The notes: generated by a model not told the origin, from the letters alone. A DNA stretch of 64,000 bases from Tectiglobus sp965215755 (GCA_965215755.1 OZ244119.1:1922001-1986000), one strand, 5' to 3'; numbered from the stretch's first letter, positions 7,818-17,170 are shown. A program made the numbers and translations.

Positions 7818-9880
7818 CGTGCTTCTCCCTCTGCAGCCTCGCCCTGTGCAGCATCTGACCGTGCCGCTGCAGGCGTCGGCTGCGGCACACCGCCTGACCG
7901 TCCCAGAAAGCGTGGCCCTAAGACGATGCCCGTGAGCGCAAGTCCTGCGATCCACCACAAGTAGCCTTGAACACCGCCGACCAACTCAGTAGGTGGCATC
8001 AGTGTCAGAGCAGCGGCAACGATCGCGACGAACCGTTGTAGTGGATTGAGGCGTCCGCGATACCAGCCTTCAAGCCCTGTCGATAGAACATACAGGCCGA
8101 TCAAGGCCACAGCGGTCGAAATGATCGACAGCCAGGTTGGCCCAACCAGTAGCAGAGACGGGTTATAGGCAAAGGCGAGTGGCACGAGATACTTGGCAAT
8201 GCCAACTCGGGTCGATTCCACGGCGGTAATCATCGGCCCTGTCTTGGCAATAGCAGCGGCGGCAAATGCTGCGAGCGCCACCGGCGGCGTAATACTGGAG
8301 ACAACGCCGAAGTAGAACGCAAACATGTGCGCAGCAATTGGCTCAATCCCGGCTTTCACGAGCGCCGGCACAATCAGTGCCGCCACAGTGATGTAGACCG
8401 CTGTTGTCGTGATTCCCATGCCCAGGATGATGGCCGATACACCGGTCAGAGAGAGCAGGATTAACAAATTGCCGCCCGATATGACGATGACTTCCTGGGT
8501 AAACTTGAGGCCCAATCCGGAGACAAAGACCGAACCGATGATCAATCCTGCGCAGGCGCAAGCCACGGTGACCGGGACCGTCGCGCGCACGCCGGCTTCA
8601 AGCGCCGCCATGACATCGACGGGGCTCATCCGGGTCTCCGGCCTAATGAAACTGAGCGCGAAGAGCGAAACGATGCCCCAGAACGCCGACTTCATCGGGG
8701 TGTAGCCCATCAGTAGGAAGGTGACGAGAACGGCTAGCGCGATAAGCAGATGCCAGCCGCGCTTTAAAACTTCGCCGGTTTGCGGCAGCAGGCTCTTTTC
8801 AATTTGACCGATGCCATTCTTCTCGGCCTCGAGGTGGACCATAAAGTAGACGGTCGCAAAATAGAGGAATGCCGGGATGATGGCAGCGAGAATGATGTTG
8901 ATGTAACTCGTTTCGAGGAACTCCGCCATGATGAAGGCGGCGGCACCCATAATTGGTGGCGTAATCTGTCCGCCAGACGATGCGCAGGCCTCAACCGCTG
9001 CGGCAAATTTCGGTCGGTAACCGACCTTGCGCATCAGAGGAATGGTAAAGGCACCGGTCGTTACAACGTTGGCCACCGCCGAGCCTGACACTGTTCCCAT
9101 AAATCCACTGGCAACAGCGGATGCCTTCGCTGGTCCACCCACCCGGTGGCCGGTCATGGAAACAGCAAGGTCAATGAAGAAGCGGCCCGCTCCTGACCGG
9201 ATCAGCAATGCGCCAAATATAATGAAGAGGACGATGTAGGTCGCGCAGACGTGCAGCGGAATTCCAAAGATCCCGTCGCTCGACATAAACAGTGTGTCGA
9301 TGAATTTCTCGAAGCGCACCGGCGGGCCATAGAAGAAGCCTGGAAAGTAGTTCGCGTACAGCGCGTGAAAGATGAAGAACGCTGTAATGATGACCATGGC
9401 CCAACCCACGGAGCGGCGGGTCACTTCCAGGATCAGCAGCACAAGAAGACCACCAACGATTAGGTCGGGTGTTTCTTTTTCGCCGTAGCGCAGATGGAAG
9501 GCCGTGATGTCATAGAGCGTCCAAATCTGTACGAAGATGACATAGGCAATCAGGATTAGATCAACGGAAAAGCCGGTCCAGCGCAACGTATCGCCAGAGT
9601 TTCCCTGCCTTATAGGCTCCCAGGCCGAGCGCCGAAATAGTGGGAACATGCAGATCGCAAGAACCAGCATCGCACTGAGGTGCACTGTCCGGAAGGATCG
9701 CCCTTCAGGCGTTCCGAAAGCAGCAACGTAGAGATGAAAAATCGCCAGCCCGATTGCAATGACTGCGCATCCGAAGAAAACCAGATTGGCGAGTGACCAG
9801 CTGCGATCAAGCAACAGGCGCTCGAGAAAGCCGTTGTCATGAGTTTCTTCGTAGAGAATCTTGGTGCTGTCGCTGCTCAT
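7814..9880 (-). CDS. TRAP transporter permease, fused small and large subunits (TAXI type)
   Basis: The 688-residue membrane component of a tripartite ATP-independent periplasmic transporter, driven by ion gradients. The N-terminal third (about five helices, residues 30-190) corresponds to the DctQ-like small subunit; the rest is the DctM-like 12-helix large subunit, with characteristic segments such as GSAVANVVTTGAFTIPLMRKVGY, SSGGQITPPIMGAAAF and SSITPPVALAAFAAA, the last two being the inverted-repeat hairpins that form the transport site. Fusion is typical when the binding protein is of the TAXI class, as here. The C-terminus ends with a Pro/Ala-rich tail (GGVPQPTPAAARSD). The substrate is unknown; TAXI systems are often tied to glutamate or organic-acid uptake. 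Confidence 0.92.
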   Translation of the reverse strand: MSSDSTKILYEETHDNGFLERLLLDRSWSLANLVFFGCAVIAIGLAIFHLYVAAFGTPEGRSFRTVHLSAMLVLAICMFPLFRRSAWEPIRQGNSGDTLRWTGFSVDLILIAYVIFVQIWTLYDITAFHLRYGEKETPDLIVGGLLVLLILEVTRRSVGWAMVIITAFFIFHALYANYFPGFFYGPPVRFEKFIDTLFMSSDGIFGIPLHVCATYIVLFIIFGALLIRSGAGRFFIDLAVSMTGHRVGGPAKASAVASGFMGTVSGSAVANVVTTGAFTIPLMRKVGYRPKFAAAVEACASSGGQITPPIMGAAAFIMAEFLETSYINIILAAIIPAFLYFATVYFMVHLEAEKNGIGQIEKSLLPQTGEVLKRGWHLLIALAVLVTFLLMGYTPMKSAFWGIVSLFALSFIRPETRMSPVDVMAALEAGVRATVPVTVACACAGLIIGSVFVSGLGLKFTQEVIVISGGNLLILLSLTGVSAIILGMGITTTAVYITVAALIVPALVKAGIEPIAAHMFAFYFGVVSSITPPVALAAFAAAAIAKTGPMITAVESTRVGIAKYLVPLAFAYNPSLLLVGPTWLSIISTAVALIGLYVLSTGLEGWYRGRLNPLQRFVAIVAAALTLMPPTELVGGVQGYLWWIAGLALTGIVLGPRFLGRSGGVPQPTPAAARSDAAQGEAAEGEAR

Positions 9881-9920
9881 GCTGATCTTGCCGGTGAGAA
9901 TTAAGCTCTATGCGAAAATG

Positions 9921-9954
9921 GGCCGGGCAGCGCTGCTGTGAGCACTGCCCGGCC
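9921..9954 (-). terminator. Intercistronic stem-loop between TAXI binding-protein and permease genes
   Basis: A perfect 10-bp stem (9921-9930 with 9945-9954; GGCCGGGCAG pairing with CTGCCCGGCC), with an inner GCT/AGC pairing, sits in the 98 bases between the binding-protein stop and the permease start. Read on the minus strand it is followed by CATTTT, so it could act as a partial terminator. Equally, it could shield the upstream transcript from 3' exonucleases, giving more binding protein than permease. Confidence 0.7.
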
Positions 9955-9978
9955 TGACTATCGATCTAGGAACAAGGA

Positions 9979-10944
9979 TCAGCTCTTCTTGACGCCGAGT
10001 TCGTCGTAGCACTTCTGGGCGCCTGGGTGGACAGGAATAGCGACGCCCTTCAGAGCATCTTCCTGCTTCACGCGCTTCCACACGCTCTTCACTTCAACGA
10101 ACTTCGCGTGGTTTTTCCAGAAGACCTTGCACATGTTGTAGACGAGGTCATCCGGCAGGTCCTTATGGACGATAGCGGCCACGGTGATGCCGAGCGTCTT
10201 CAGGTCACGCTCCAGGCTCTTGTAAACGCCCTTCGGCATTTTGCCAGGGACGAAGCCAGGATTGTCGGCGAGGATCTTGTTGAACTTGGCATCATCCTCG
10301 ATACCGATGAAGCGGATGCCTGGGCTCTGTTCCAGTTCGAGGAACGATGCCTGAGGCATGTTGGTCGCGCCCATGAAGACATCGACGTGACCGTCTTTCA
10401 TCAGCGCAACAGATTCTGTGTAGCTAACGTGATGAACAGTGCCACCATTTTTGCGGATGCTGTCGAACGTAATGCCATACTCTTTCAGAATGGCTTCAGC
10501 GAACGCAGTGCCGGTCCACTTGGCTTTACCTGGCGAGATGTTGGCGCCCTTCATGTCTTCGAAAGACTTGATCTTGCTGTCTTTACGAACTGCAACCTGG
10601 AACATTGAGCCGTAAAGCGTTGCAAAATGACGGACATCCTTTTGCGGCTTGGTGAACTTGCCACGCGATTCGCGGCCGTTGGCAGCGGTATGGGCGTAGG
10701 TGAACCCAAACTCTGCGTCACCACCGTTGACAGATAGCACGTTCGAGATACCGCCACCCGACGTGTTGGATGTGGTGATTCCCTCGATCTCTTCATCCAT
10801 GACCTGCATGATCTTGGCGCCGAGAGGATACCAGGATCCGCCAGATGGGCCGGACACCATGCGGACAAACTGATCGGCTTGCGCGCCGGACATAGCCAGC
10901 GGCAGCAAAGAAGCTGTGAGAACTAAAGGCTTCCAGAATTTCAT
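9979..10944 (-). CDS. TAXI-family TRAP periplasmic solute-binding protein
   Basis: Captures the substrate in the periplasm for the fused permease downstream. The start is set at the second Met (10944): GGAGG lies 8 bases upstream of it and only 3 bases from the first Met. The protein (321 residues) begins MKFWKPLVL and has a Sec signal peptide with an AQA-D cleavage site near residue 23. The mature part opens with FVRMVSGPSGGSWYPLGAKI, the TAXI hallmark for the ligand cleft, then TSGGGISNV and FGFTYAHTAANG. The order binding protein, hairpin, permease, small membrane protein on one strand supports one operon. No family motif reveals the ligand. Confidence 0.92.
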   Translation of the reverse strand: MKFWKPLVLTASLLPLAMSGAQADQFVRMVSGPSGGSWYPLGAKIMQVMDEEIEGITTSNTSGGGISNVLSVNGGDAEFGFTYAHTAANGRESRGKFTKPQKDVRHFATLYGSMFQVAVRKDSKIKSFEDMKGANISPGKAKWTGTAFAEAILKEYGITFDSIRKNGGTVHHVSYTESVALMKDGHVDVFMGATNMPQASFLELEQSPGIRFIGIEDDAKFNKILADNPGFVPGKMPKGVYKSLERDLKTLGITVAAIVHKDLPDDLVYNMCKVFWKNHAKFVEVKSVWKRVKQEDALKGVAIPVHPGAQKCYDELGVKKS

Positions 10945-11223
10945 AGGCATTTCCTCCGGTTGGCCCTTGCGGGCTTCGATGTGTGCATCGTACGGAGCAG
11001 AAGAGCGAAGTCAACGTCCTACCATCAAACGGATCGCAAATATCACAATGAGCCTTGCATCGCGATCTTCACCAACGCGACATGGCAGAGCGCAGTTAAA
11101 CTCACGCAAAGACGATACACTTGGCCATGTCTGTCGTGCGGCCAATGTTCGGAAGGACTATCTGAAGTAACTTATCCGCATGCGGATGGAACGAATGGTC
11201 CATTCTGCCGGTTGAAGCTGCTG

Positions 11224-12261
11224 CTAGAGCGCGTGAACTGCTTTGCACAAATTGCGCAGTTTGGCTTGGACCGTTTCACGATCCAGCATCGCCAAACCAC
11301 AATCCGGCCCTGCCATTAGACGTTCTGCATCAATATGGCGAAGAGCCTGGGCCAAGCGCACGGTAATCTCTTCGACCGGTTCAATGCGCGTCGCCGCAAT
11401 TTGCACAACGCCGAGAATGATCCCGGTCGCTTCGAATGCCTCAAGTAGTGCAAGGTCGTTGTGGCGATGCGCATCCTCCAGGGAAACCCAATCAATGGAC
11501 GCTTGATCGATCCGTTTTGCCAATTCGAAATAAGCTTCCTTTGGTGCTTTTGGGAAATCATCCAGGTCGACCGCTGACGGATAACCGCAGCAGATATGTA
11601 CTGTCCGAACCACGTCACGACCTACGCCGTCGAAGGCCCGTTCCAGCATCTCTATCCCCCAAGCCAGGGCGGTCTCAGACTTGCGTGCAAACACCGGTTC
11701 ATCGATCTGGATATAACGGCAGCCTGCCCGTTCCAGTGCGCGAACCTCGTAGTTCAATGCATCCGCGAGGTCTGCAGCAAGTGCCCGATCATCCTGATAG
11801 TAATTATCAACGGTTGAATCGATGATCGTCATCGGGCCAGGAAGTGTCATCTTGACCGGATGAGAAGTCGCCGCCTGAGCGCGCGTCCAATCCGCATCAA
11901 GAAAGTGCGGACCGACTTCGATTTTGCCAGTGATGGTCGGGAAGTTGGCTTTCCAGGCACCGCCCCGCGTGACATGCTGAGACAAGTTGCTGAAGTCAAC
12001 GCCACCGAGATTGCGCAAGTGATAGTGGACATAGTGCGATCGCGGCGTCTCACCGTCGGTTGGGATATCGATCCCGGCTTCAACCTGGTGCAGCACATTT
12101 TCCCGGGTGGCACGCGTAAGGAGGGCGTCATCTTCGGCTGTGCGACTCGCAAGGTATTCGGTGTATCGCTGGGTTGGATCCGGATGCTTCGGGACAAAAG
12201 CCGGGATGCGGAGATAATCCGGCTTCGGGTAACTGCCAATGGTTGTTGTTTTTAAAACCAC
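11224..12261 (-). CDS. Core-MetE zinc methyltransferase (MetE C-terminal domain homologue)
   Basis: 345 residues covering only the catalytic barrel of cobalamin-independent methionine synthase; the N-terminal folate-binding half of full-length MetE (about 750 residues) is absent. The zinc ligands align: H222 and C224 (VHICCGYP), E262 (VSLEDAH) and C321 (GPDCGL), with the acid D187 (QIDEPVF). Such short proteins transfer methyl groups to homocysteine, or in related families move alkyl groups to or from thiols; in known core-MetE proteins methylcobalamin or another donor replaces methyl-folate. The start follows the usual 'TTTIGSYPKP' opening. A paralogue lies at 22502-23551. It is divergent from the PiT gene. 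Fold and metal site are secure; the donor is unknown. Confidence 0.85.
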   Translation of the reverse strand: MVLKTTTIGSYPKPDYLRIPAFVPKHPDPTQRYTEYLASRTAEDDALLTRATRENVLHQVEAGIDIPTDGETPRSHYVHYHLRNLGGVDFSNLSQHVTRGGAWKANFPTITGKIEVGPHFLDADWTRAQAATSHPVKMTLPGPMTIIDSTVDNYYQDDRALAADLADALNYEVRALERAGCRYIQIDEPVFARKSETALAWGIEMLERAFDGVGRDVVRTVHICCGYPSAVDLDDFPKAPKEAYFELAKRIDQASIDWVSLEDAHRHNDLALLEAFEATGIILGVVQIAATRIEPVEEITVRLAQALRHIDAERLMAGPDCGLAMLDRETVQAKLRNLCKAVHAL

Positions 12262-12520
12262 TACGACTTGTCCTGTTTAATTGCGCCCTGTTTGACTGGC
12301 TAAAGCAGCTTCAGAAGCGCTTCTGGTCCAGGCAATTCCATATGCTTATCCCGTACCTGTCGTAAAACATACAGTTTCTGAGGAAAATCCCGCTAATCCT
12401 TTGCTTTCACTGGTTGTCGAAGCTAACAGCGAGTGGAAGATACCGTATTCCGACTCGTGGCCGGCACTGTGTTTGTAGAATTCACTGCCGACGACGGTCT
12501 TAACAAAGACGGAACGACAT

Positions 12521-14014
12521 ATGGCTCAGGTCTCAAAAAACCCAGAGCATCGATACATCAATGACTTGCGCCGACTGCGCTTCAGCCAGAACCAGGTCTC
12601 CCGAGTTCGTGGATCGATCGTTCCAATTGGCATAGCCCTGCTCTTCCTGACACTCGTTGCCATTTTTGTCGGCAATCAGTTCGGGATTGCAACTGAAGGT
12701 TCTGTGCTGATCGTCTGTGCTGCCGTTGTCGGTGGTTATATGGCGCTCAATATCGGTGCCAACGACGTAGCCAATAATATGGGGCCCGCTGTTGGCGGTA
12801 AGGTTCTCACAATCACCACAGCCATTGTGATCGCCGCCGTCTGCGAGTTTGCAGGCGCGGTTCTGGCAGGGGGCGATGTCGTCAAAACGGTTTCCAAAGG
12901 GATCATCGCGCCAAGCGGCGTTGTCGACGTTGGAAGTTTCCAGATCTTGATGCTGAGCGCTCTGCTCGCCGCAGCGCTTTGGATCAACCTCGCGACTATC
13001 CTCAGTGCGCCGGTCTCCACGACACATTCGATCGTCGGCGGTGTTCTCGGCGCCGGTATTGCTGCCGCGGGGGTCGGGTTGGTCAACTGGGTCACCATGG
13101 CCAAAATTGCGGCCAGTTGGGTGATCTCACCGGTCTTTGGTGCGGCCGTCGCAGCTCTGTTGCTGTTTTTTATCAAGTCACGTGTCTTCAATGCTGAAGA
13201 TAAGCTGACAGCTGCGCGCAAGTGGGTACCAATCCTGATCGGCCTAATGGCGGCTGCCTTTGCTGCTTACATGGCCATGAAAGGCCTCAAGAAGATCTGG
13301 AAGCCTTCTGCGATCGAGATCTCATTATTCGCGGTTGCCTGTTTTGGAGCGGCCTGGGCTTGCTCTCGGCCCTACATTGCGCGCAAGACTGCCAATCTTA
13401 CCAACCGCAAGCGCGACATTAACGGGCTGTTCGATCTGCCATTGATCATCGGGGCTGCCCTGTTGTCTTTTGCCCATGGCGCTAACGATGTTGCCAATGC
13501 CGTCGGGCCGCTGGCGGCTATTGTCTCCACCAGCACCGCAGACGGTGAGATTGCCAGCAAGGTCTCTATACCACTCTGGGTAATGGTTGTTGGTGCGCTC
13601 GGGATCGCATTCGGCCTCGGGCTGTTCGGACCAAAGTTGATCGCCGTCGTTGGTGAGAAAATTACGCGTCTGAACTCGCCGCGCGCTTACTGCGTCGCTC
13701 TCTCAGCCGCTGTCACGGTATTGATCGCTACAACACTGGGATTGCCCGTCAGCTCTACCCATATCGCGGTCGGCGCGGTGTTTGGTGTTGGTTTCCTAAG
13801 GGAATTCTCGGAAAATCCCAATCGCCGAAAGCTCAGGCCAGGTCATAAGTTGAATGCAACCGCCGAGGATGCGTTCAATCTGAGTAACGTCCGACGGACT
13901 CGTTATCTGGTGCGCCGGCAGTTCGTATGGTCAATCGCGGCAGCGTGGGTCATCACTGTGCCGGCGACAGCTGCTCTTGCTGCTGCTCTTTATGGGGTCT
14001 TGCAGCTTCTATGA
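12521..14014 (+). CDS. PiT-family inorganic phosphate transporter
   Basis: A low-affinity, ion-coupled phosphate (or metal-phosphate) transporter of the inner membrane, 497 residues. The two inverted PiT signatures are clear: GANDVANN at 79-86 and HGANDVAN at 319-326, each followed by an S-T-T-H type motif (PVSTTHS near 164-170 and PVSSTHIAVG in the second half). About 11 helices and a basic cytoplasmic loop (RPYIARKTANLTNRKRD) separate the halves. The start has GGAAC a short way upstream. Its last 62 bases overlap the convergent Nudix gene. Placed between phnA and the phosphonate importer, it fits handling of phosphate released from phosphonates, as importer or, since PiT is reversible, efflux route. 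Confidence 0.92.
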   Translation: MAQVSKNPEHRYINDLRRLRFSQNQVSRVRGSIVPIGIALLFLTLVAIFVGNQFGIATEGSVLIVCAAVVGGYMALNIGANDVANNMGPAVGGKVLTITTAIVIAAVCEFAGAVLAGGDVVKTVSKGIIAPSGVVDVGSFQILMLSALLAAALWINLATILSAPVSTTHSIVGGVLGAGIAAAGVGLVNWVTMAKIAASWVISPVFGAAVAALLLFFIKSRVFNAEDKLTAARKWVPILIGLMAAAFAAYMAMKGLKKIWKPSAIEISLFAVACFGAAWACSRPYIARKTANLTNRKRDINGLFDLPLIIGAALLSFAHGANDVANAVGPLAAIVSTSTADGEIASKVSIPLWVMVVGALGIAFGLGLFGPKLIAVVGEKITRLNSPRAYCVALSAAVTVLIATTLGLPVSSTHIAVGAVFGVGFLREFSENPNRRKLRPGHKLNATAEDAFNLSNVRRTRYLVRRQFVWSIAAAWVITVPATAALAAALYGVLQLL

Positions 14015-14420
14015 TCCAAGGCTTGAGCGCCCGAAATTGCTCGACGAGATTGAGATAGTCTTCGCGAAAAGCAACCTTGGAGGCGTCATCGATCAACGCC
14101 CAATGCCGTTGGCGCTTCTTTTGCTCAGGCCAATCATCGAACTGTTCACACACCAGCAGCGGATAGTAAGTCACGGGAACTGACTGCAATCCTCTGGCCG
14201 TTTGCTTGCCAACGACCACGGTCATCGGAAAACTATCCAGGACAATACCTTTGACGCCTGCTTCCTCGAAACCTTCGCGGTGGCAGGCTGTCACTTGATC
14301 CTCCTGCTGCTTGAGCTGCCCCTTGGGCAGTATCCATCGACCACGTGTTTGAGAGGTCACGAACAAAACAGCCAGCAGATCGCCTTTGATATCAAAGGGA
14401 ATGATTCCAACTCTGTGCAT
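13953..14420 (-). CDS. Nudix hydrolase
   Basis: A 155-residue protein with a complete Nudix box: starting at GQLKQQEDQ the spacing G-x5-E-x7-RE-x2-EE-x-G is satisfied (RE-GF-EE-AG), which builds the metal-binding helix for hydrolysis of nucleoside-diphosphate-linked compounds. It is preceded by the usual 'GRWILPKG' entry. The C-terminus is Gln-rich (EQQQEQ). Size and layout resemble diphosphoinositol-polyphosphate/diadenosine-type Nudix enzymes of alphaproteobacteria, but substrate cannot be assigned. The 3' end overlaps the tail-to-tail PiT gene by 62 bases; both reading frames hold family-typical sequence up to the overlap. Confidence 0.9.
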   Translation of the reverse strand: MHRVGIIPFDIKGDLLAVLFVTSQTRGRWILPKGQLKQQEDQVTACHREGFEEAGVKGIVLDSFPMTVVVGKQTARGLQSVPVTYYPLLVCEQFDDWPEQKKRQRHWALIDDASKVAFREDYLNLVEQFRALKPWIIEAARPHKEQQQEQLSPAQ

Positions 14421-14615
14421 CGGTTGACCTCGGCGTCTGTGTTGGCAATCCGATACTCCGTGGGCCGCGCAGGCCAGTTCGGCGAATCACCATTCGTCAA
14501 AACGTCTCATGAACTATCGGAGACAGCAAACAATCACAACTGCCTCGATATTGTTCTGCTGCGGCCTGCAACATTTCACGCCGAAGCTGTGAAGCCCGGT
14601 ACAGCAAGGCCTCGG

Positions 14616-15428
14616 TCAAATAATGGCGTGGCGAACCCGTGCTGAAACCCATTCGCTGACGACAACAGTCCCAAGAATAACAAGCAAAATGAGAGACACT
14701 TGCGTCCAGGCGAGATTGGAAATTGAGGCATCGAGCTGTAGTCCCAGGCCGCCTGCTCCAACCAGACCCAGAACAGTCGACTCCCGGATGTTGATATCCC
14801 AGCGGAAGACCGACACGCCCGCGAATGTCGGCAAAATCTGCGGGACAATACCGTAGGCCAGTTTCTGCGTACCACTGGCACCTGTCGCTTCAATCGCTTC
14901 AACCTGTTTTAGGTCGATCTCTTCGATCGCCTCGTAGAGAAGTTTGGCGCAAAAACCAACAGACCTCAGTCCGATCGCAATAACGCCGGCCAGCACGCCT
15001 GGTCCGATAATGGCAACGAGCATCAACGCCCAAATCAAGGAATTGATGGAGCGCGACGAAACAATCACCAACAAGGCTGCGGCGCGAACCATCGGATGGG
15101 GCGTGGTGATCCGGGCGGCCAGAAAGGCAATAGGAAACGCAAATACCAAGGCAAGCAATGTGCCGAGAGTTGCAATGTTGAATGTGTCCCAGATTGGTCG
15201 CCAGAGATTGTCAATGTATGACCACTTCGGCGGCACCATGCGGGCCGCGAGGTCAGCAGCCTGCGTGCCGGCATCCCAGACAAACACCCAGATCGTCTTG
15301 TCCGAAATTAGCTTCCACGCGAAAGCAACGACTGCAAGACCGAGCAACCAACCGCCCCAGACAAGCCATTCCATGGTTGTCGTTCGTAGCTTCCAAATTG
15401 GCTTATCAGGCGTTCCGCTAACCGGCAT
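14616..15428 (-). CDS. phnE: Phosphonate ABC transporter permease (downstream copy)
   Basis: Integral membrane half of the phosphonate importer. I set the start at the ATG at 15428, which overlaps the previous permease stop as TGATG, rather than an upstream GTG. The product (270 residues) has six helices and the BPD-type coupling loop facing PhnC: EAIEATGASGTQKLAYGIVPQ. The PhnE-typical segment RWDINIRESTVLGLVGAGGLG is present near residue 220. Two PhnE-type permeases in series presumably form a heterodimer. It is last in the phnD-phnC-phnE-phnE order on the minus strand. Confidence 0.93.
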   Translation of the reverse strand: MPVSGTPDKPIWKLRTTTMEWLVWGGWLLGLAVVAFAWKLISDKTIWVFVWDAGTQAADLAARMVPPKWSYIDNLWRPIWDTFNIATLGTLLALVFAFPIAFLAARITTPHPMVRAAALLVIVSSRSINSLIWALMLVAIIGPGVLAGVIAIGLRSVGFCAKLLYEAIEEIDLKQVEAIEATGASGTQKLAYGIVPQILPTFAGVSVFRWDINIRESTVLGLVGAGGLGLQLDASISNLAWTQVSLILLVILGTVVVSEWVSARVRHAII

Positions 15429-16249
15429 CACTGCACCCACTTGCGAAGATAGCCGGACAAGTACTCAAGCACCATGACGATGGCTATGATGGTAATCAGA
15501 ATGGCCGCTGCGGTCTGGAACTCGTAGCGGTCGAACGACGTGAGAAGTGTTGCTCCGATCCCGCCGCCGCCAACGATTCCGACGACAGCGGACTCGCGGA
15601 AGTTGATATCCAGGCGGTACATGGCAAGGCCGATCATGCGCGGAGCCACCTGAGGCTGGACGGCATAGTTGACCCACTGGAACCAACCCGCTCCGGTCGA
15701 TCGGATGGCTTCGGCAGGTCCCGGGTTCATGCTTTCAATATCTTCCGCCAACAGCTTGCCATAAAAGCCGATCGTTGCAATCGAGAGGGCTAGAAAGCCG
15801 GCGAATGGTCCGAAGCCAAACAGTTTCACGGCGAAGATTGCCAGGATGACTTCAGGAAACGTGCGTGACAGCGCAATCACGGCCCGGCAGAAAATGTAGA
15901 CAGGTGCTGGCGACAGATTTTTCGCGGCCCCCAAGCCAATCGGTATCGAGAGGGCTATGCCGGCCACCGTTGAGATGATGGCCATCCAGATGCTTTCCAG
16001 CAGCCCGTCGACAATTGAATCCCAACGGCTGAGAAAGTCGGGCGGAAAGAACGAGACAATAAATTTTTGACCGCGCGGAATACCCTCGGCTACGCGGGCC
16101 CAATTCACCTCCATGGTGCCGAGCGCAATCGCCAGGTAGGCGGCAATCCCGAGCCACATCAGCCAACGCAGGAGAGGGCTCCGGATAAATGGCTTTTTTT
16201 TCCACGTCGATGGGTAGCTCGTGGAGACGGGCGCGCTGGTCTCACTCAT
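15428..16249 (-). CDS. phnE: Phosphonate ABC transporter permease (upstream copy)
   Basis: A 273-residue permease partner of the neighbouring PhnE. The ATG overlaps the phnC stop as ATGA. After a cytoplasmic N-terminus it has six hydrophobic segments, the coupling loop EAIRSTGAGWFQWVNYAVQPQ and the conserved YRLDINFRESAVVGIVGGGGIG stretch. The first periplasmic region (PRGQKFIVSFFPPDF) resembles the usual PhnE domain start. The overlaps at both ends show tight translational coupling and equal dosage with phnC and the second phnE. Confidence 0.93.
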   Translation of the reverse strand: MSETSAPVSTSYPSTWKKKPFIRSPLLRWLMWLGIAAYLAIALGTMEVNWARVAEGIPRGQKFIVSFFPPDFLSRWDSIVDGLLESIWMAIISTVAGIALSIPIGLGAAKNLSPAPVYIFCRAVIALSRTFPEVILAIFAVKLFGFGPFAGFLALSIATIGFYGKLLAEDIESMNPGPAEAIRSTGAGWFQWVNYAVQPQVAPRMIGLAMYRLDINFRESAVVGIVGGGGIGATLLTSFDRYEFQTAAAILITIIAIVMVLEYLSGYLRKWVQ

Positions 16250-17088
16250 GATTGCGCTACCGTCTCTTTGGCACCACGCAGCTTTTCTGCAGCGTCCTTC
16301 AATTCGGGGTCTTCGTCGTCGTCATCGACTGGATCGATTGTCGCTTCCCAGTCTTCAGCGCCATAAATGTCGGTCAGGACATCCGTATTTAGGCCAGAGG
16401 GTGCGCCATCGTAAACGATTTCGCCGAGGCGCAGACCGACTATCCGTTCGGCAAATAATTGAGCGAGCAGGACATCGTGAATATTGATGATGGCGGTGAG
16501 ACCGCGCTCAGCGCAGAGCTCACAAATGAGGCGCATAATCTGCCGTGATGTCTTCGGGTCAAGACTGGCTGTGGGTTCGTCGACCAATAGCAAATCCGGA
16601 TTCTGGATCAACGCGCGCGCGATACCAACCCGTTGCCGTTGCCCCCCCGACAACTCATCAGCACGCTTGTCGACCATTTCGGCAAGCCCGACGCGGTCGA
16701 GTAATCGGAAAGCTTCTTGGACATCCTCAGCTGGAAACTTGCGGAACCAGCTCTGCCAAAACCCGACATAGCCAAGCCTGCCAGATAGAACGTTTTCCAT
16801 CACGGTCAGGCGCTCAACAAGGGCATACTCCTGGAAGATCATGCCCATGCGCCGCCGGGCCTTCCGCAATGCAGTCTGTGAAAGGGATGTTAGCTCAAGT
16901 TCATTGAGCATTGCCTTGCCGGACGTCGGCTCGACAAGCCTGTTGACGCAGCGGATCAGCGTGGATTTCCCGGCGCCGGACGGGCCGATCAAGGCCACCA
17001 CCTGACCATCTGGGATTTCGAGATCAACACCCTTGAGCGCCAGGTCGCCGGTCCTGTAACGCTTGGTCAGTGCTTCTAGACGCAGCAT
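16246..17088 (-). CDS. phnC: Phosphonate ABC transporter ATP-binding protein
   Basis: Powers phosphonate import from the cytoplasmic face. All ABC motifs are intact in 280 residues: Walker A GPSGAGKS (35-42), Q-loop (FQEYAL), signature LSGGQ (146-150), Walker B LLLVDEP (166-172) and the switch His in INIHD. The last 35 residues are a charged extension (DDDDEDPELKDAAEKLRGAKE) beyond the usual PhnC end, possibly regulatory or simply lineage-specific. It follows phnD after a 119-base gap holding a strong stem-loop and overlaps the first permease gene by 4 bases. Confidence 0.95.
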   Translation of the reverse strand: MLRLEALTKRYRTGDLALKGVDLEIPDGQVVALIGPSGAGKSTLIRCVNRLVEPTSGKAMLNELELTSLSQTALRKARRRMGMIFQEYALVERLTVMENVLSGRLGYVGFWQSWFRKFPAEDVQEAFRLLDRVGLAEMVDKRADELSGGQRQRVGIARALIQNPDLLLVDEPTASLDPKTSRQIMRLICELCAERGLTAIINIHDVLLAQLFAERIVGLRLGEIVYDGAPSGLNTDVLTDIYGAEDWEATIDPVDDDDEDPELKDAAEKLRGAKETVAQS

Positions 17089-17136
17089 GCTATTCTCTTA
17101 GAGTGTCAGCCGAGGAGTGGCGGCTAAGGAGTGATT

Positions 17137-17170
17137 GAGCCCACCATCGTCTTGAGACAACGGTGGGCTC
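17137..17170. other. Stem-loop between phnD and phnC
   Basis: A perfect 9-bp inverted repeat (GAGCCCACC at 17137-17145; GGTGGGCTC at 17162-17170) with a 16-base loop lies in the phnD-phnC gap. On the minus strand no U-run follows, so it is better read as an mRNA-stabilising or processing hairpin that protects the phnD message. On the plus strand it is followed by TTTT and could stop antisense transcription. Confidence 0.7.

Noticed and set aside
10027..10608. 193-codon open frame on the plus strand
   Set aside because: Shadow of the TAXI binding-protein gene on the other strand.
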